Assembly: GCF_030730875.1 (NCBI RefSeq)
Contig: NZ_JAVAMA010000006.1
Coordinates: forward strand, 232,845 to 296,844
Length of the DNA stretch: 64,000 bases
Direction: 5' to 3'
Source of the DNA: Sphingomonas sp. DG1-23
GTDB taxonomy: Bacteria > Pseudomonadota > Alphaproteobacteria > Sphingomonadales > Sphingomonadaceae
Shown here: positions 25,238-35,200 of the stretch, piece by piece
Layout of the letters: each line of letters begins with the position of its first letter
Position numbering within the stretch: position 1 is the first letter of the stretch
Notes under the pieces: generated by a model
What the model was told of the DNA's origin: nothing
What the model saw: the letters and a program-made list of their open reading frames with translations, nothing else
Databases searched by the model: none
Made by a program: the position numbers and the translations under genes

Positions 25238-27445
25238 TCATGGTAAAGGACGGATCCCTTCGGTGCGCACTTTCCAACCCCGGCGGGGAAACCCGGGCGC
25301 GGTTCCGCTTGACCCTTCCCAACCCTTCGCCATCATCCCGACCGCCAGCAGCAGCGAACCGTTGGACGGGAAATAGGTCTCTGCCGCCCGGGCATAGCCG
25401 GGTCCGTCAGGTCCCGGACCGGAATTGCCGGCGGCTGGGCCGACCAATTGCTTCTCCGCCTCCAGATGCACGCGCGGAGTCATCCCGCTAACGCCCCAAC
25501 GATTGTTGGGCACGTCGCGGAACAGCCACGCGACGGCCTCTTCCGGATCGCCTAGCCGCGCCGCGGTCATCGCGACCACCGGGAAATCCCACCCCCAGGT
25601 CTGACGCAGGTCCCAATGCTTTTCGGTTTCGGCCAAGGTGCGGCGCATCGTCGCAAGATCGACCCGGCTGCCCGGAATCAGCCCGTACGCCATCAGGAAA
25701 GAAGGGTGGTCGCGATTGAGGCAGCGCGGCGGCTCGGCGTGGCGGCTGCATCCGGGCGCGGTGGCGGTGCGCCAGAAATCGGGCGCGCTCTCGACCGGCA
25801 GATACAGGCCGTCGCGTTCGGGCGGCGGCGCGAGCCCGGCGATCACCCGGTCCCATTCGGGATCGCGCGCTAGCCCGCGCCGCTCGCGCCAGCGCTGCGC
25901 GGTGCCCAGCGCCCAGCGGAAATATTCGAGCTCGAATGCGGGGTTGATCGTCGTCAGCGGCGGGTGATTTTCCTGCACCGGGATGATCGGCGGCCCGAGC
26001 ACATAGCGGTCGCCGTCGCGCCGCGGCCAACTGGCGAGCAATTGCGCGGTTTGCTCGACCATCTCGCCATAACGCTTCAGCGTCGCCCGATCGCCACGTG
26101 CCCGATAGACGAGCTCGGCCAGATAGATCGGGTGCGGCTGCTGCCACATGATGAAGGGGTTGACCGCGCTCGGGCTGTTCCAGCCATTGGGCCCGGTCAT
26201 CTTGCTCCACCAGGCGCCTTGCACGCCGTGGCGGTTTGCGACCTGGCGCGCGTATGGCAATATCTCGAGGTACCAACCGAGGCTGCGCTCGAGCAGCTCG
26301 GGCCGGCCCCAGCTCGCCCAATGGCCGGCGTGGAAGATCGGCATTTCGAGATGGAACTTGCCGTTCCAGCTGTTCGAGAACAGCCCTTCCTCCTGCGGCG
26401 GATATTCCCCTGCCTGGTTGATTGCGGCGAGGTATTGCGAGAGCACCACGCGGCGTTCGAGCTCCGCGGCGCGCGGGTCGCTACTGCCACTGAAGTCGAT
26501 CGCGCCGCCGTGGGTCCAGTAATCGCGCCAATGCCGTGCGACGGCGCCGATGTCCCAGGCGCCGGGCTGGCGCCGCTCGCGATCGAAGCTGACGGTGACG
26601 TCCAGCCGCGCGACGCCGTGGCCAAGCGCGCGAAAACCGTGCGGTCCGGTGCGCGCGACGGCGCCGCCCAGCGCGTAGATCGCCGAATAATAATGCGTGT
26701 CGTCGAGCTTGCGCTCCGCCACCAGCCGGTCGGGACGCTGTTCGACGATGCGCGTGCTGTGCGTCTCGTCTCGCGTCCAGTCCGACGGATCGGGGTTGAG
26801 CTTCGCGCCGATCCCCGGATAGCGCACATCGACGCCGATGCGGCCGAGCGCGACCAGCGGCGAGCGGATCGATACCATCACCATGTCGCGGGTCGGATGC
26901 ACCCGTGTCTCGACCGTCACCGGCTGGCCGTCGAACACGAAGCTGCTCGTCAGCGATCCCGACCACAGGTCCAGCCGTTGACGGGTCGCCGTGATGTCCG
27001 CGAAGCGTGCCTGCGTGCCGTCGGCCCGGAGCAGGGCCAGTCCGATGCGCCCGAGCGAGAAGCGATGCGGATTCTCGCGCAGCCATTGCAGCGCCGGCCT
27101 CTTCTCGATCTCGGACCAGTCGCGGATCCACGGATAAGGCTGTTCGCCGCGGCCGGGCACCGGCACCCTGACCAGACCGTCGCTTTCCTTATAGCCCTTG
27201 GGGTTGGGGAAGCTGTGCCATGCCCATTGCGCCATCGTCAGCAGCGGCGCGATCGGCGAATATTGCTCTGGAAAGGTCTGCAGCCCGGTGATGTCGGCGG
27301 TGAAGCCGAGATTGCCGTTGCCCAGCATCAGCGGCGCGTGGGGATCGACTCGGGTGAGCGTGACGTTGTGGCGCGTCACCAGCGCATGACGGTCGATCGG
27401 CTGGGCGGGAGCGGGGGAGGGGCTGAGCGTCGTCCCCAAACACAT
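25238..27445 (-). CDS. Glycoside-hydrolase-like protein, (alpha/alpha)6-barrel type, with repeat-derived 5' end
   Basis: The protein is 735 residues from the ATG at 27445. It begins with a beta domain containing DPHAPLMLGNGNLGFTADIT and TMAQWAWHSFPNPKGY. A long helical part follows, with GLFSNSWNGKFHLEMPIFHA, MTGPNGWNSPSAVNPFIMWQ, HPIYLAELVYRARGD and a closing FPSNGSLLLAVGMMAKGW. These features suggest a GH65/GH95-like (alpha/alpha)6 barrel, but I cannot assign a CAZy family; alpha-L-fucosidase is one possibility given the fucose genes nearby. The upstream frame stays open through inverted repeat B to 27571. The short stretch before PAPAQ is a poor signal peptide, while reading from inside the repeat would give a better one, so the true start is unclear. 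Confidence 0.75.
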   Translation of the reverse strand: MCLGTTLSPSPAPAQPIDRHALVTRHNVTLTRVDPHAPLMLGNGNLGFTADITGLQTFPEQYSPIAPLLTMAQWAWHSFPNPKGYKESDGLVRVPVPGRGEQPYPWIRDWSEIEKRPALQWLRENPHRFSLGRIGLALLRADGTQARFADITATRQRLDLWSGSLTSSFVFDGQPVTVETRVHPTRDMVMVSIRSPLVALGRIGVDVRYPGIGAKLNPDPSDWTRDETHSTRIVEQRPDRLVAERKLDDTHYYSAIYALGGAVARTGPHGFRALGHGVARLDVTVSFDRERRQPGAWDIGAVARHWRDYWTHGGAIDFSGSSDPRAAELERRVVLSQYLAAINQAGEYPPQEEGLFSNSWNGKFHLEMPIFHAGHWASWGRPELLERSLGWYLEILPYARQVANRHGVQGAWWSKMTGPNGWNSPSAVNPFIMWQQPHPIYLAELVYRARGDRATLKRYGEMVEQTAQLLASWPRRDGDRYVLGPPIIPVQENHPPLTTINPAFELEYFRWALGTAQRWRERRGLARDPEWDRVIAGLAPPPERDGLYLPVESAPDFWRTATAPGCSRHAEPPRCLNRDHPSFLMAYGLIPGSRVDLATMRRTLAETEKHWDLRQTWGWDFPVVAMTAARLGDPEEAVAWLFRDVPNNRWGVSGMTPRVHLEAEKQLVGPAAGNSGPGPDGPGYARAAETYFPSNGSLLLAVGMMAKGWEGSSGTAPGFPRRGWKVRTEGIRPLP

Positions 27446-27552
27446 CGTCACCCCCGCGAAAACGGGCCACCATCTCCCGAGCGTGCCGCGAAACGCGCGG
27501 GCGCGTTTGTAGATATTCCGGGAAATGGGCCCCCGCTTTCGCGGGGGTGACG
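27446..27552. repeat. Inverted repeat, family B (CGTCACCCCCGCGAAA...TTTCGCGGGGGTGACG)
   Basis: CGTCACCCCCGCGAAAACGGG at 27446-27466 faces CCCGCTTTCGCGGGGGTGACG at 27532-27552. The element separates the Gfo/Idh/MocA gene from the glycosidase gene and abuts the latter's ATG. Its GGGGG may act as the ribosome-binding site. From memory, this CCCCCGCGAAAGCGGGGG core is widespread between genes in sphingomonads. Confidence 0.85.
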
Positions 27553-27579
27553 AAATAGAGAGCCTAGGCAAAAGCTGTC

Positions 27580-29043
27580 TTACGCCCGCTGCATCCGCGG
27601 CGGTTGCGCCACGCGATCCTTGTGTCCCGGCATCTTCGGATAATCGGGCCAGTCGAGCCCGGCGATCAACTCGCCGATCTTCACCGGCTGGCCGGTCTCG
27701 AAGCAGCGATTGGCGGCGACTCCGATCAGGATCGACGCGGCCCCGCTGCGTTCGTCGGCAGAGCGCAGCAAAGGGTCCTTGGGCGCGTTCGGATCGAAGA
27801 TGTCGGCGAGCATCACTGCGTCGCCGCCGCCATGCCCGCCCGCGCCGGTGGCGGGGACGATGTCGCGCGGATTGCCGCGCATCGGCACGATCCGGGTCTT
27901 GATCCGATCGCCCTCGTCCTGGCCGCTCGCGCCGGCGACTCCGGCCTGTTCGACCACGCTATGCTCGAGCCGGCCCCGGGTCCCGTTGAAGGCGATGTGA
28001 TAGCCTTCCCATGCATTGAACGCATTGAGGCTGTAGCTGAGCGTCGTGCCGCCCGAATAGCCGACGATCACGTTCATCGTGTCCTCGATGCTGATCTCGG
28101 GACGCCACACGCACTGGTCGCGGAAATAGCCGTCATATTTCTCGTTATCGAGATAGAGCGCCTTCAGCCCCGGATCGGCCGCCATGTCGAAGAAGAAGCT
28201 GCAATCAGCCTTTTCCGGGCAGGTATGGCAGCGCTGGTGGGGGCCATCCAGCCCGAAGCGGCGCGCCATTTCGGGGGTGTAGAATTCGCGCTTGCCGGTG
28301 GCGGCGACGCTGACCGGCAGGTCGGAGAGCCACCAATTGACCAGGTCGAAATGGTGCGTCGCCTTGTGCACCATCAGCCCGCCCGAGATCGCCCTGTTCG
28401 AATGCCAGCGACGGAAATAATCGGCGCCGTGGACGGTGTTGAGCAGCCACTGGAAATCGACCGACAGCACGTCGCCTATCTCGCCCGACATCAGCAGCTC
28501 CTTCACCTGGCTGCGGAACGGCGAATAGCGATAGTTGAACGTGACCCGGATGTGCCGGCCGCTGCGCTTGACCGCATCGAGGATGCGCTGCGCCTTGGCA
28601 GCGGTGGTGGTCATCGGCTTTTCGGTGATGACGTCGCAGCCCGCTTCGAGCGCGCGGACGACATAATCGTCGTGGAACGCGTCGGGTGTGGTGACGATTA
28701 CCGCGTCGGGCTTGAGCTCGCGCAGCATCTTGTCGAAATCGGCCGCGAGATAGGGCTTGGGCGGTCGCGCGCCGGCCTTGGTCGCGCGGGCAGAGATGTG
28801 ATCGAGCCGGCCGGGATTGGTGTCGCAGGCGGCGATCAGCTCGCCATGCGCCTTGTGCGGCCCCCACAAGGCTTCCTGATACATGCGGTTGCGGCTGCCG
28901 ACTCCGACCGAGACATAGCGCTTGCGCTTGTCGGCCGCGACTCGCGCCGCATTGGCGTCGAGCGCGGTCGCCAGCGCAGTGCCTGCCGCGAGCCCGCCGA
29001 GAACGTCACGCCGCCGGACGGCGGTTCCTTCGGGTCGATCCAT
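27580..29043 (-). CDS. Gfo/Idh/MocA-family oxidoreductase with Tat-like signal and Cys motif
   Basis: The 487-residue protein has a twin-arginine-like leader (RRRDVLGGLAAG), so it is probably exported folded with its NAD(P) cofactor. The Rossmann region includes YVSVGVGSRN and VITEKPMTTT; the EKP motif is typical. The conserved histidines are in MVHKATHHFDLVNWW. An insert carries CHTCPEKADC, three cysteines that could bind metal or form disulfides, which is unusual for the superfamily at large. It lies 48 bp after lldD on the same strand. It may act on a sugar or its acid; the substrate is unknown. Confidence 0.87.
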   Translation of the reverse strand: MDRPEGTAVRRRDVLGGLAAGTALATALDANAARVAADKRKRYVSVGVGSRNRMYQEALWGPHKAHGELIAACDTNPGRLDHISARATKAGARPPKPYLAADFDKMLRELKPDAVIVTTPDAFHDDYVVRALEAGCDVITEKPMTTTAAKAQRILDAVKRSGRHIRVTFNYRYSPFRSQVKELLMSGEIGDVLSVDFQWLLNTVHGADYFRRWHSNRAISGGLMVHKATHHFDLVNWWLSDLPVSVAATGKREFYTPEMARRFGLDGPHQRCHTCPEKADCSFFFDMAADPGLKALYLDNEKYDGYFRDQCVWRPEISIEDTMNVIVGYSGGTTLSYSLNAFNAWEGYHIAFNGTRGRLEHSVVEQAGVAGASGQDEGDRIKTRIVPMRGNPRDIVPATGAGGHGGGDAVMLADIFDPNAPKDPLLRSADERSGAASILIGVAANRCFETGQPVKIGELIAGLDWPDYPKMPGHKDRVAQPPRMQRA

Positions 29044-29091
29044 TCCCAATCCTCTCCTGCCGGACTTTGCGCCCGTCCATGGTGTCGAACT

Positions 29092-30249
29092 TCAGCGGTG
29101 GGTCGTCTCCACCAATGCGTCGCGGCTGATATGGTCCACGCTGGTGCAGCCGGTGAGCGCCATCGCGACGCGCATCTCGGCCTCGACCAGCTTGAGCATG
29201 TGGCTGACGCCCGCCTCGCCGCGCGCTGCCAGCGCAAATGCCCAGGCGCGGCCGAGCAGCACCCCTTTCGCACCGAGCGCCAGCATGCGGACGACATCGA
29301 GCCCGGAGCGCACGCCACCGTCGGCGAGCACAGTCAATTTGTCGCCCACCGCCTCGGCGATCTCGGGAAGCGCGTGCGCCGTCGAGGGAACCCCGTCGAG
29401 CTGGCGGCCGCCATGGTTCGAGACGACGATCCCGTCGGCGCCGAGCTCGGCGGCGGAACGCGCGTCTTCGGCGTCGAGGATGCCCTTGATGATCAACGGG
29501 CCGTTCCAGCGCTCGCGGATGAAATCCAGATCGCGCCAGCTCACCGTCGGATCGAAATTGCCTCGCATCCACGCGAAGAAGTCTTCGAGCCCGGTATTCT
29601 TGCCGAGTACCGGCGCGACATTGCCGAGCTGGTGCGGGCGGCCGTGCACCCCGACATCCCATGCCCAGCCCGGGCGCTGCACTGCCTGCCACATGCGGCG
29701 CAGGCCGCCGGACATGCCGGTGGCGCCGGCGAGGCCCGAGCGATAGTCGCGATAGCGCGATCCCGGCACCGGCATGTCGACGGTGAACACCAGAGCGTTG
29801 CATCCGGCCGCGGTCGCCTGATCGAGCAATTCGCGCATGAAGCCGCGGTCGCGGATCATGTAGAGCTGGAACCAGAAAGGGGCCGTGGTGCCCCGCGCCA
29901 CTTCGCCGAGCGGGCAGGCCGAGACGGTGGACAGGCAGAAGGGTATGCCGGCTTTCTCGGCGGCGCGCGCCGCCTGGACCTCGCCGCGCCGCGCGCTCAT
30001 TCCGGCCAGCCCGATCGGTGCCAGCGCGACCGGCATCTTGAGATTCTGGCCGAACAAGGTGGTCGACAGATCGAGCGTCGATACGTCGCGCAATATCCGC
30101 TGGCGCAGCGCAATCGCCGAGAGATCGTCGACATTCCGCCTGAGCGTCACTTCGGCATAGGAGCCCCCGTCGATATATTCGAACAGGAAATGCGGGAGGC
30201 GCCGGCGAGCAAGCTCGCGATAATCAAGGGTTGAAGCTGCTCGTCTCAT
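29092..30249 (-). CDS. lldD: FMN-dependent L-lactate dehydrogenase
   Basis: The 385-residue protein belongs to the FMN alpha-hydroxy-acid dehydrogenases. Recognisable motifs are [28 protein letters not shown], the catalytic histidine and arginine in [11 protein letters not shown], and the phosphate-binding [13 protein letters not shown] with [11 protein letters not shown]. It oxidises L-lactate to pyruvate at the membrane quinone pool. The non-phosphorylating L-fucose pathway yields L-lactate, so this gene fits the fucose cluster about 4 kb away. It heads the minus-strand operon and diverges from the GH43 gene, with a LacI-type dyad between them. Confidence 0.92.
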   Translation of the reverse strand: MRRAASTLDYRELARRRLPHFLFEYIDGGSYAEVTLRRNVDDLSAIALRQRILRDVSTLDLSTTLFGQNLKMPVALAPIGLAGMSARRGEVQAARAAEKAGIPFCLSTVSACPLGEVARGTTAPFWFQLYMIRDRGFMRELLDQATAAGCNALVFTVDMPVPGSRYRDYRSGLAGATGMSGGLRRMWQAVQRPGWAWDVGVHGRPHQLGNVAPVLGKNTGLEDFFAWMRGNFDPTVSWRDLDFIRERWNGPLIIKGILDAEDARSAAELGADGIVVSNHGGRQLDGVPSTAHALPEIAEAVGDKLTVLADGGVRSGLDVVRMLALGAKGVLLGRAWAFALAARGEAGVSHMLKLVEAEMRVAMALTGCTSVDHISRDALVETTHR

Positions 30250-30345
30250 TGCCTGATATGCTGTGCCACAAAATGGAACCCACTGTCGAGCCAGCTTCGG
30301 CCGTCGCCACGATGCGCGCAAGGCTTGGCGCTGGCCAGCGGTAAA

Positions 30346-30359
30346 TGATAGCGCTCCCA
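30346..30359. promoter_or_regulatory. LacI/GalR-type operator (TGATAGCGCTCCCA)
   Basis: The site has the AGCGCT core and outer TG/CA of LacI-family operators. It lies 22 bp before the GH43 start, in the intergenic region shared with lldD, so it could control both directions. Confidence 0.55.
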
Positions 30360-30381
30360 TAAATCGGGTTGGGAGACGGAT

Positions 30382-31965
30382 ATGTGGAAGTTGGCGACCA
30401 TTGGTCTGGCGCTCGCAACGCCCGTCGCGGCGCATGCGCAGGCGACCTACACCAATCCGATCCTCTACGCCGATTATTCCGACCCCGACGTCATTCGCGT
30501 CGGGCGGGACTATTTCATGGTCGCCTCGAGCTTCCATTTCTCGCCCGGAATCCCGGTGCTCAAGTCGCGAGACCTCGTCCATTGGACGATCATCGGCCAT
30601 GTCCTCCCGAAACTCCCCTTCGGCCCGCTCTACGACATGCCGGGCCCGCATACCCTTACCGACAAGATCTCGAAGCCGATCGGCGGCACCAAATATGCCA
30701 GCGGAGTCTGGGCGCCGAGCATCCGGCATCACGCGGGAAAATTCTGGGTCTATTGGGCGACTCCCGACGAAGGGGTGTTCATGTCGACCGCGACCGACCC
30801 GACCGGTCCATGGACCGCACCGGTCGCGGTGATCGCGAAGGCCGGGCTCGAGGACCCATGCCCGTTCTGGGACGCGGATGGCAGCGCGTGGCTGGTCCAT
30901 GGCAAGGTGGGGGCCGGTCCGCTGATCCTCCACCGCATGCGCCCCGACGGCGCCGGCGTCCTCGACGAGGGCAAGGTGATCGCCGAGGACAAGGAGAAGC
31001 TTCCCGTCCTCGAAGGCCCCAAGCTCTACAAGAGGAACGGCTATTATTACATCTGGGCACCGATCGGCGGGGTCGGCACCGGCCCGCAGGCAGTCGGCCG
31101 CGCCCGCGACATCAGCGGGCCCTATGAATGGCGAGTCGTGCTTGAGCCGGGGACCACGCCGGTACAGGGGCCGCACCAGGGCGGCTATGTCGAGACGCCG
31201 TCGGGCGAAGGCTGGTTCGCGCATTTCAACTCGACCGGGGCGTTCGGCCGCATCGTCCATCTCCAGCCGGTCCACTGGATCGACGATTGGCCGCTGGTCG
31301 GTCAGCCTGTCCCTGACAAGCAGTCCGGCCAGCCGGTGCTCCGCTATCGGATGCCGGACACCGGCGCCGCGCCGATCACCGACCGGCTTCAGGATTCGGA
31401 CGAATTCAGCGCCCGCGTGCTCGGGCTGCAATGGTCGTGGAACCATAATCCCGCCGATTCCGCGTGGAGCCTCGCCCAGCGTCCCGGTTGGCTGCGGCTC
31501 ACCGCGCTGCCCGCCGAGCATCTCGTCACTGCGCGCAATACGCTCACCCAGATTCTGCAAGGCCCGCGCGTGCGGATCACCACGCGCTTCGATGTCGGCC
31601 GAATGACCGAAGGCCAGCGCGCCGGGCTCAGCCTGTTCGGCGTGCGGCCGAGCTGGATCGGCGTGGTGCGCAGCGCCGGCGTGAATCACATCACGGTTGC
31701 GTCCGAAGGAGAAGAGCATCTCGGGCCACGACTCGCGGGCGCGACGATCGTGTTCGCTGCCGAGGTGGGCGAGGGGCAGACGGTGCAATATTCGTACAGC
31801 CTCGATGGCGGCCAAAGCTTCGTGCAATTCGGCCCGCCGCTCTGGCTGGCCCGTTTCTCATGGTGGAAGGGCTCGCGGCCCAGCATCTTCACCTTCACCC
31901 GCGGGCCGGCGGCCGCGGGCGCGGTCGACATAGACTGGTTTCGGGTCGCGCACGGCAACCCTTGA
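30382..31965 (+). CDS. Glycoside hydrolase family 43 (beta-xylosidase / alpha-L-arabinofuranosidase)
   Basis: The 527-residue enzyme has a signal peptide (cleaved after AHAQ, residue 20). Its five-bladed propeller starts [18 protein letters not shown], with the catalytic base Asp34. The pKa-modulating aspartate is Asp158 ([11 protein letters not shown]) and the general acid is Glu211 (LEGPKLY). The C-terminal half looks like the GH43 beta-sandwich ([20 protein letters not shown] and a final IDWFRVAHG). Both xylosidase and arabinofuranosidase activities occur in this architecture. It should work in the periplasm on side chains of plant polysaccharide, next to the TonB receptor at 32228. Confidence 0.92.
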   Translation: MWKLATIGLALATPVAAHAQATYTNPILYADYSDPDVIRVGRDYFMVASSFHFSPGIPVLKSRDLVHWTIIGHVLPKLPFGPLYDMPGPHTLTDKISKPIGGTKYASGVWAPSIRHHAGKFWVYWATPDEGVFMSTATDPTGPWTAPVAVIAKAGLEDPCPFWDADGSAWLVHGKVGAGPLILHRMRPDGAGVLDEGKVIAEDKEKLPVLEGPKLYKRNGYYYIWAPIGGVGTGPQAVGRARDISGPYEWRVVLEPGTTPVQGPHQGGYVETPSGEGWFAHFNSTGAFGRIVHLQPVHWIDDWPLVGQPVPDKQSGQPVLRYRMPDTGAAPITDRLQDSDEFSARVLGLQWSWNHNPADSAWSLAQRPGWLRLTALPAEHLVTARNTLTQILQGPRVRITTRFDVGRMTEGQRAGLSLFGVRPSWIGVVRSAGVNHITVASEGEEHLGPRLAGATIVFAAEVGEGQTVQYSYSLDGGQSFVQFGPPLWLARFSWWKGSRPSIFTFTRGPAAAGAVDIDWFRVAHGNP

Positions 31966-32120
31966 ACGGCTGATCGCCGCCGCAAGAGCCGATCGACATG
32001 TGGCATTTTTGCCGCAAGCCAAAGGTTTCGTTTGCGCGCCGCCGCAATGAAAGCGCGACCATTCAGTAAGTAATGGAGATCACTGAGAAAACTATCGTGC
32101 ACAGTAGACGTGTTCGACGG

Positions 32121-32126
32121 TTGACA
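32121..32126 (+). promoter_or_regulatory. -35 box of the second TonB-receptor promoter
   Basis: TTGACA is a consensus -35 hexamer about 100 bp before the receptor start. The expected -10 position falls at 32143-32149 inside the LacI-type dyad; TAGCGT is the best candidate but a weak match. Confidence 0.4.
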
Positions 32127-32139
32127 ACGTAAGACAACT

Positions 32140-32153
32140 TGGTAGCGTTAACA
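32140..32153. promoter_or_regulatory. LacI/GalR-type operator (TGGTAGCGTTAACA)
   Basis: The site has the outer TG/CA and central CG of LacI-family operators and overlaps the likely -10 region of the receptor promoter. It matches the sites at 12294 and 30346 in layout. Confidence 0.6.
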
Positions 32154-32227
32154 TCAGGGCGGCGACCATGCCGGCTCGCATAAAAAACCATGCGGCATGC
32201 TTCGGCATGCTGACGAGGAGGGGACAG

Positions 32228-35200
32228 ATGAAAAGCATTAGGCTCACGCCTGCGCTTGCGCGCACGGCTTCCACGATCGCCATCACCGCTTGCCTGATGA
32301 TGCCCGGCATCGCCGCGGCGCAGGACGCCCCTGCGGCACAGGCGGACCAGACCGCGTCGCAGGACGAGGGCACCGGCGACGACATCGTCGTTACCGGTAT
32401 CCGCGCCTCGCTGGATCGCGCGATCGACATCAAGCGCAATTCGAGCGGCGTCGTCGACGCGATCTCGGCCGAGGATATCGGCAAGTTCCCAGACACCAAC
32501 CTCGCCGAGTCGCTGCAGCGCATTCCCGGCGTGTCGATCAATCGCGTCAACGGCGAAGGCTCGGAAGTCACCGCGCGCGGCTTCGGCGGCGCGTTCAATC
32601 TCGTCACCTTGAACGGCCGCACGCTGCCCGCCGCCAACGTCGTCTCGGTCGGCGGCGACCAGAGCGTCGATTTCGGCCGCGCGACCAGCCGCTCGTTCGA
32701 TTTCTCCAACCTCGCCTCCGAAGGCGTCAGCCGGCTCGAGGTCTACAAGACCGGCCGTGCGGCGATCCCCTCGGGCGGCATCGGCGCATCGATCAACGTC
32801 GTCACCCGCAAGCCGCTCGACGGCGGCGAGCGCGGTTTCCGCGGCAGCATCGGCGCCAAGGCAGTGATCGATTCGAGCGTCGATCGCGGCGACAAGGTCA
32901 CGCCGGAGGTCTCCGGCCTCGTCAGCTGGTCGAACGAAGCCGACAGCATCGGCGTCTCGCTGTTCGGTTCGTATCAAAAGCGCGACAGCGCCGCCGCCAG
33001 CGCGACCTCGAACGCGTGGAACATCATGCGCGGCAGCACCTTCCTCGCGCCGGGCACCTATGTCCGCACCGACGGGACGACGCAGGTCACCAATCCGCCC
33101 GCTGCCGACGATCTGATCGCGGTGCCCAACGACAGCCGCTATCACTTCTCCGAATCCGAGCGTGAACGCATCAATTTCTCGGGCGTGCTGCAATTCCGGC
33201 CGGTCGAAGGCTTCACCATCAGCGGCGACGCGCTGTGGGTGCAGAACAAGAGCAACGAAGCCCGTTCGGATCAGGGCAACTGGTTCAACCGGCCGTTCAA
33301 CCAGGTCCGCTTCAACGGCAACGATGTCGTCTCGACCACCGAATTCCTTCAGGAGACGATCGCCGGGGTGAAGGACGCCGGCTTCGAGCAGCAATATCGC
33401 GCGACCAAGGACAAGCTCGAATCCTATGGCCTCAACCTCGCCTGGGAAGCGACCGACACCTTCTCGGTCAAGCTCGACGGCCACATCTCGACTGCGCGAA
33501 GCGATCCCGATGCGCCCAACGGCACCAGCGCGACTCTGGTCAGCATCGGCGCGCCGGTCATCGCGTCGCACTCGGTCGATTTCAGCGGCGAGATTCCGGT
33601 GCAGTCGATCGTGATCAACGACGCGCTGCGCGGCAACAATAACGGCCAGCTCGATCTCGGCGATCTCGGTAGTCAGGTCGCGCGCACCAATGCGTCGTCG
33701 CAGCGCCAGAAGGTCAAGGAAGCGCGCCTCGAGATGGGCTGGGACGCCGGTGGCGGCAGCCGTTTCGATTTCGGCGGCAGCTATATCGATTCGGAGATGA
33801 CCAGTGCGCGCATCCAGACCCAGCAGACGCTGGGCGACTGGGGCATCACCTATCCCGGCGACGTCAATCTGCTCGCGTCCGGGCTGGTCGAGCAATTCTG
33901 CCTGACCTGCAAGTTCGACAAGTTCAATCCGGGGACGAGCGGCGCCTCGCTGATCGGCTTCCGCGGCAATGCCGTCGATTTGTACAACGCCTTGTCGCCG
34001 GCTTATGCCGCCGACAGCAATCCGGTGCTCGCCGGGGTCCAGGCGGGCCGCCCGGTCGAAGTCAACGGCAACGATTATGACCGCGTCCGGGAAAAGACCT
34101 GGTCGGTGTTCGGTCAGGTCACCTGGGAAGGTGAGATCGGCGGCATGAAGTCGAACATGGTCGCCGGCGTCCGCTACGAGAAGACCGACGTCGACTCCTA
34201 CGCGCTGGTGGTGCCACCCTCGGCGATCCGCTGGACGGCGGACAACGACTTCACGCGCGTCCTGAACTTCTCGACGCCGCCGGTCGAACGCAACGGCACG
34301 GGTTCCTATTCGAACTTCCTGCCCGCGCTCGATTTCTCGATCGAGCCGTTCGAGAATTTCAAGGCGCGCGCGTCGTTCAGCCGCACCCTGGCGCGTCCCG
34401 AATATGGCAATCTGTTCGTCTCGGAAGTCGCCAACGCGCCTGGTCGGCCGACCTCGCTCGGCGGCGAAGGCACCGGCACGCGCGGCAATCCCAATCTGCA
34501 GCCGCTGCTGTCGGACAATCTCGATCTGTCGCTGGAATGGTATTTCGCGCCGTCCAGCTATGTGTCGGCCGGCTTCTTCCACAAGAGCGTCCGCAATTTC
34601 GTCGGCAGCGGCCAGTCGCGCGGCGAATTGTTCGGCCTGCGCGACCCGACCGCGGCCACGCCGGGGAGCCGTTCGGGCGCCGCGGCGACCGCATTGGCCG
34701 GGATCGGAGCCAATCGCAGCGACGTCAATCTGTTCACGATGACCGCGTTGATCATCCAGAACGGCGGCAGCGTTGCCGCGGCGACGACGCAGTTCCAGGC
34801 CAATCGCGGGCCGAGCGGCGATCTCAACCAGGGCTTTGTCGACTCGGTGCTCGCGGCGATCGACATCTCGGCCGATGCCAACGATCCGCTGTTCAACTTC
34901 GTGATCACTTCGCCGATCAACAATCGCGAGGCGAAGATCCACGGCTTCGAGCTGGCCGGTGCCTATTTCTTCGGCCAGACGGGGTTCGGCATCGCGGGTT
35001 CGTACACGATCGTGCGCGGCGACGTGAACATCGATCCGGGCGCGGATCCGGCGATCGACCAGTTCGCTTTGCTCGGGTTGAGCGACAGCTTCAACGTCAC
35101 GGCGATGTACGACAAGGGCGGGATCTCCGCGCGCCTGACCTATAATTGGCGCGACAAATATCTGTCCCAGACCAACCGCGACGGATCGAACCGCAATCCG

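Noticed and set aside
32063..34942. Long open frame antisense to the second TonB receptor
   Set aside because: Shadow of the receptor coding sequence; no conserved motif.
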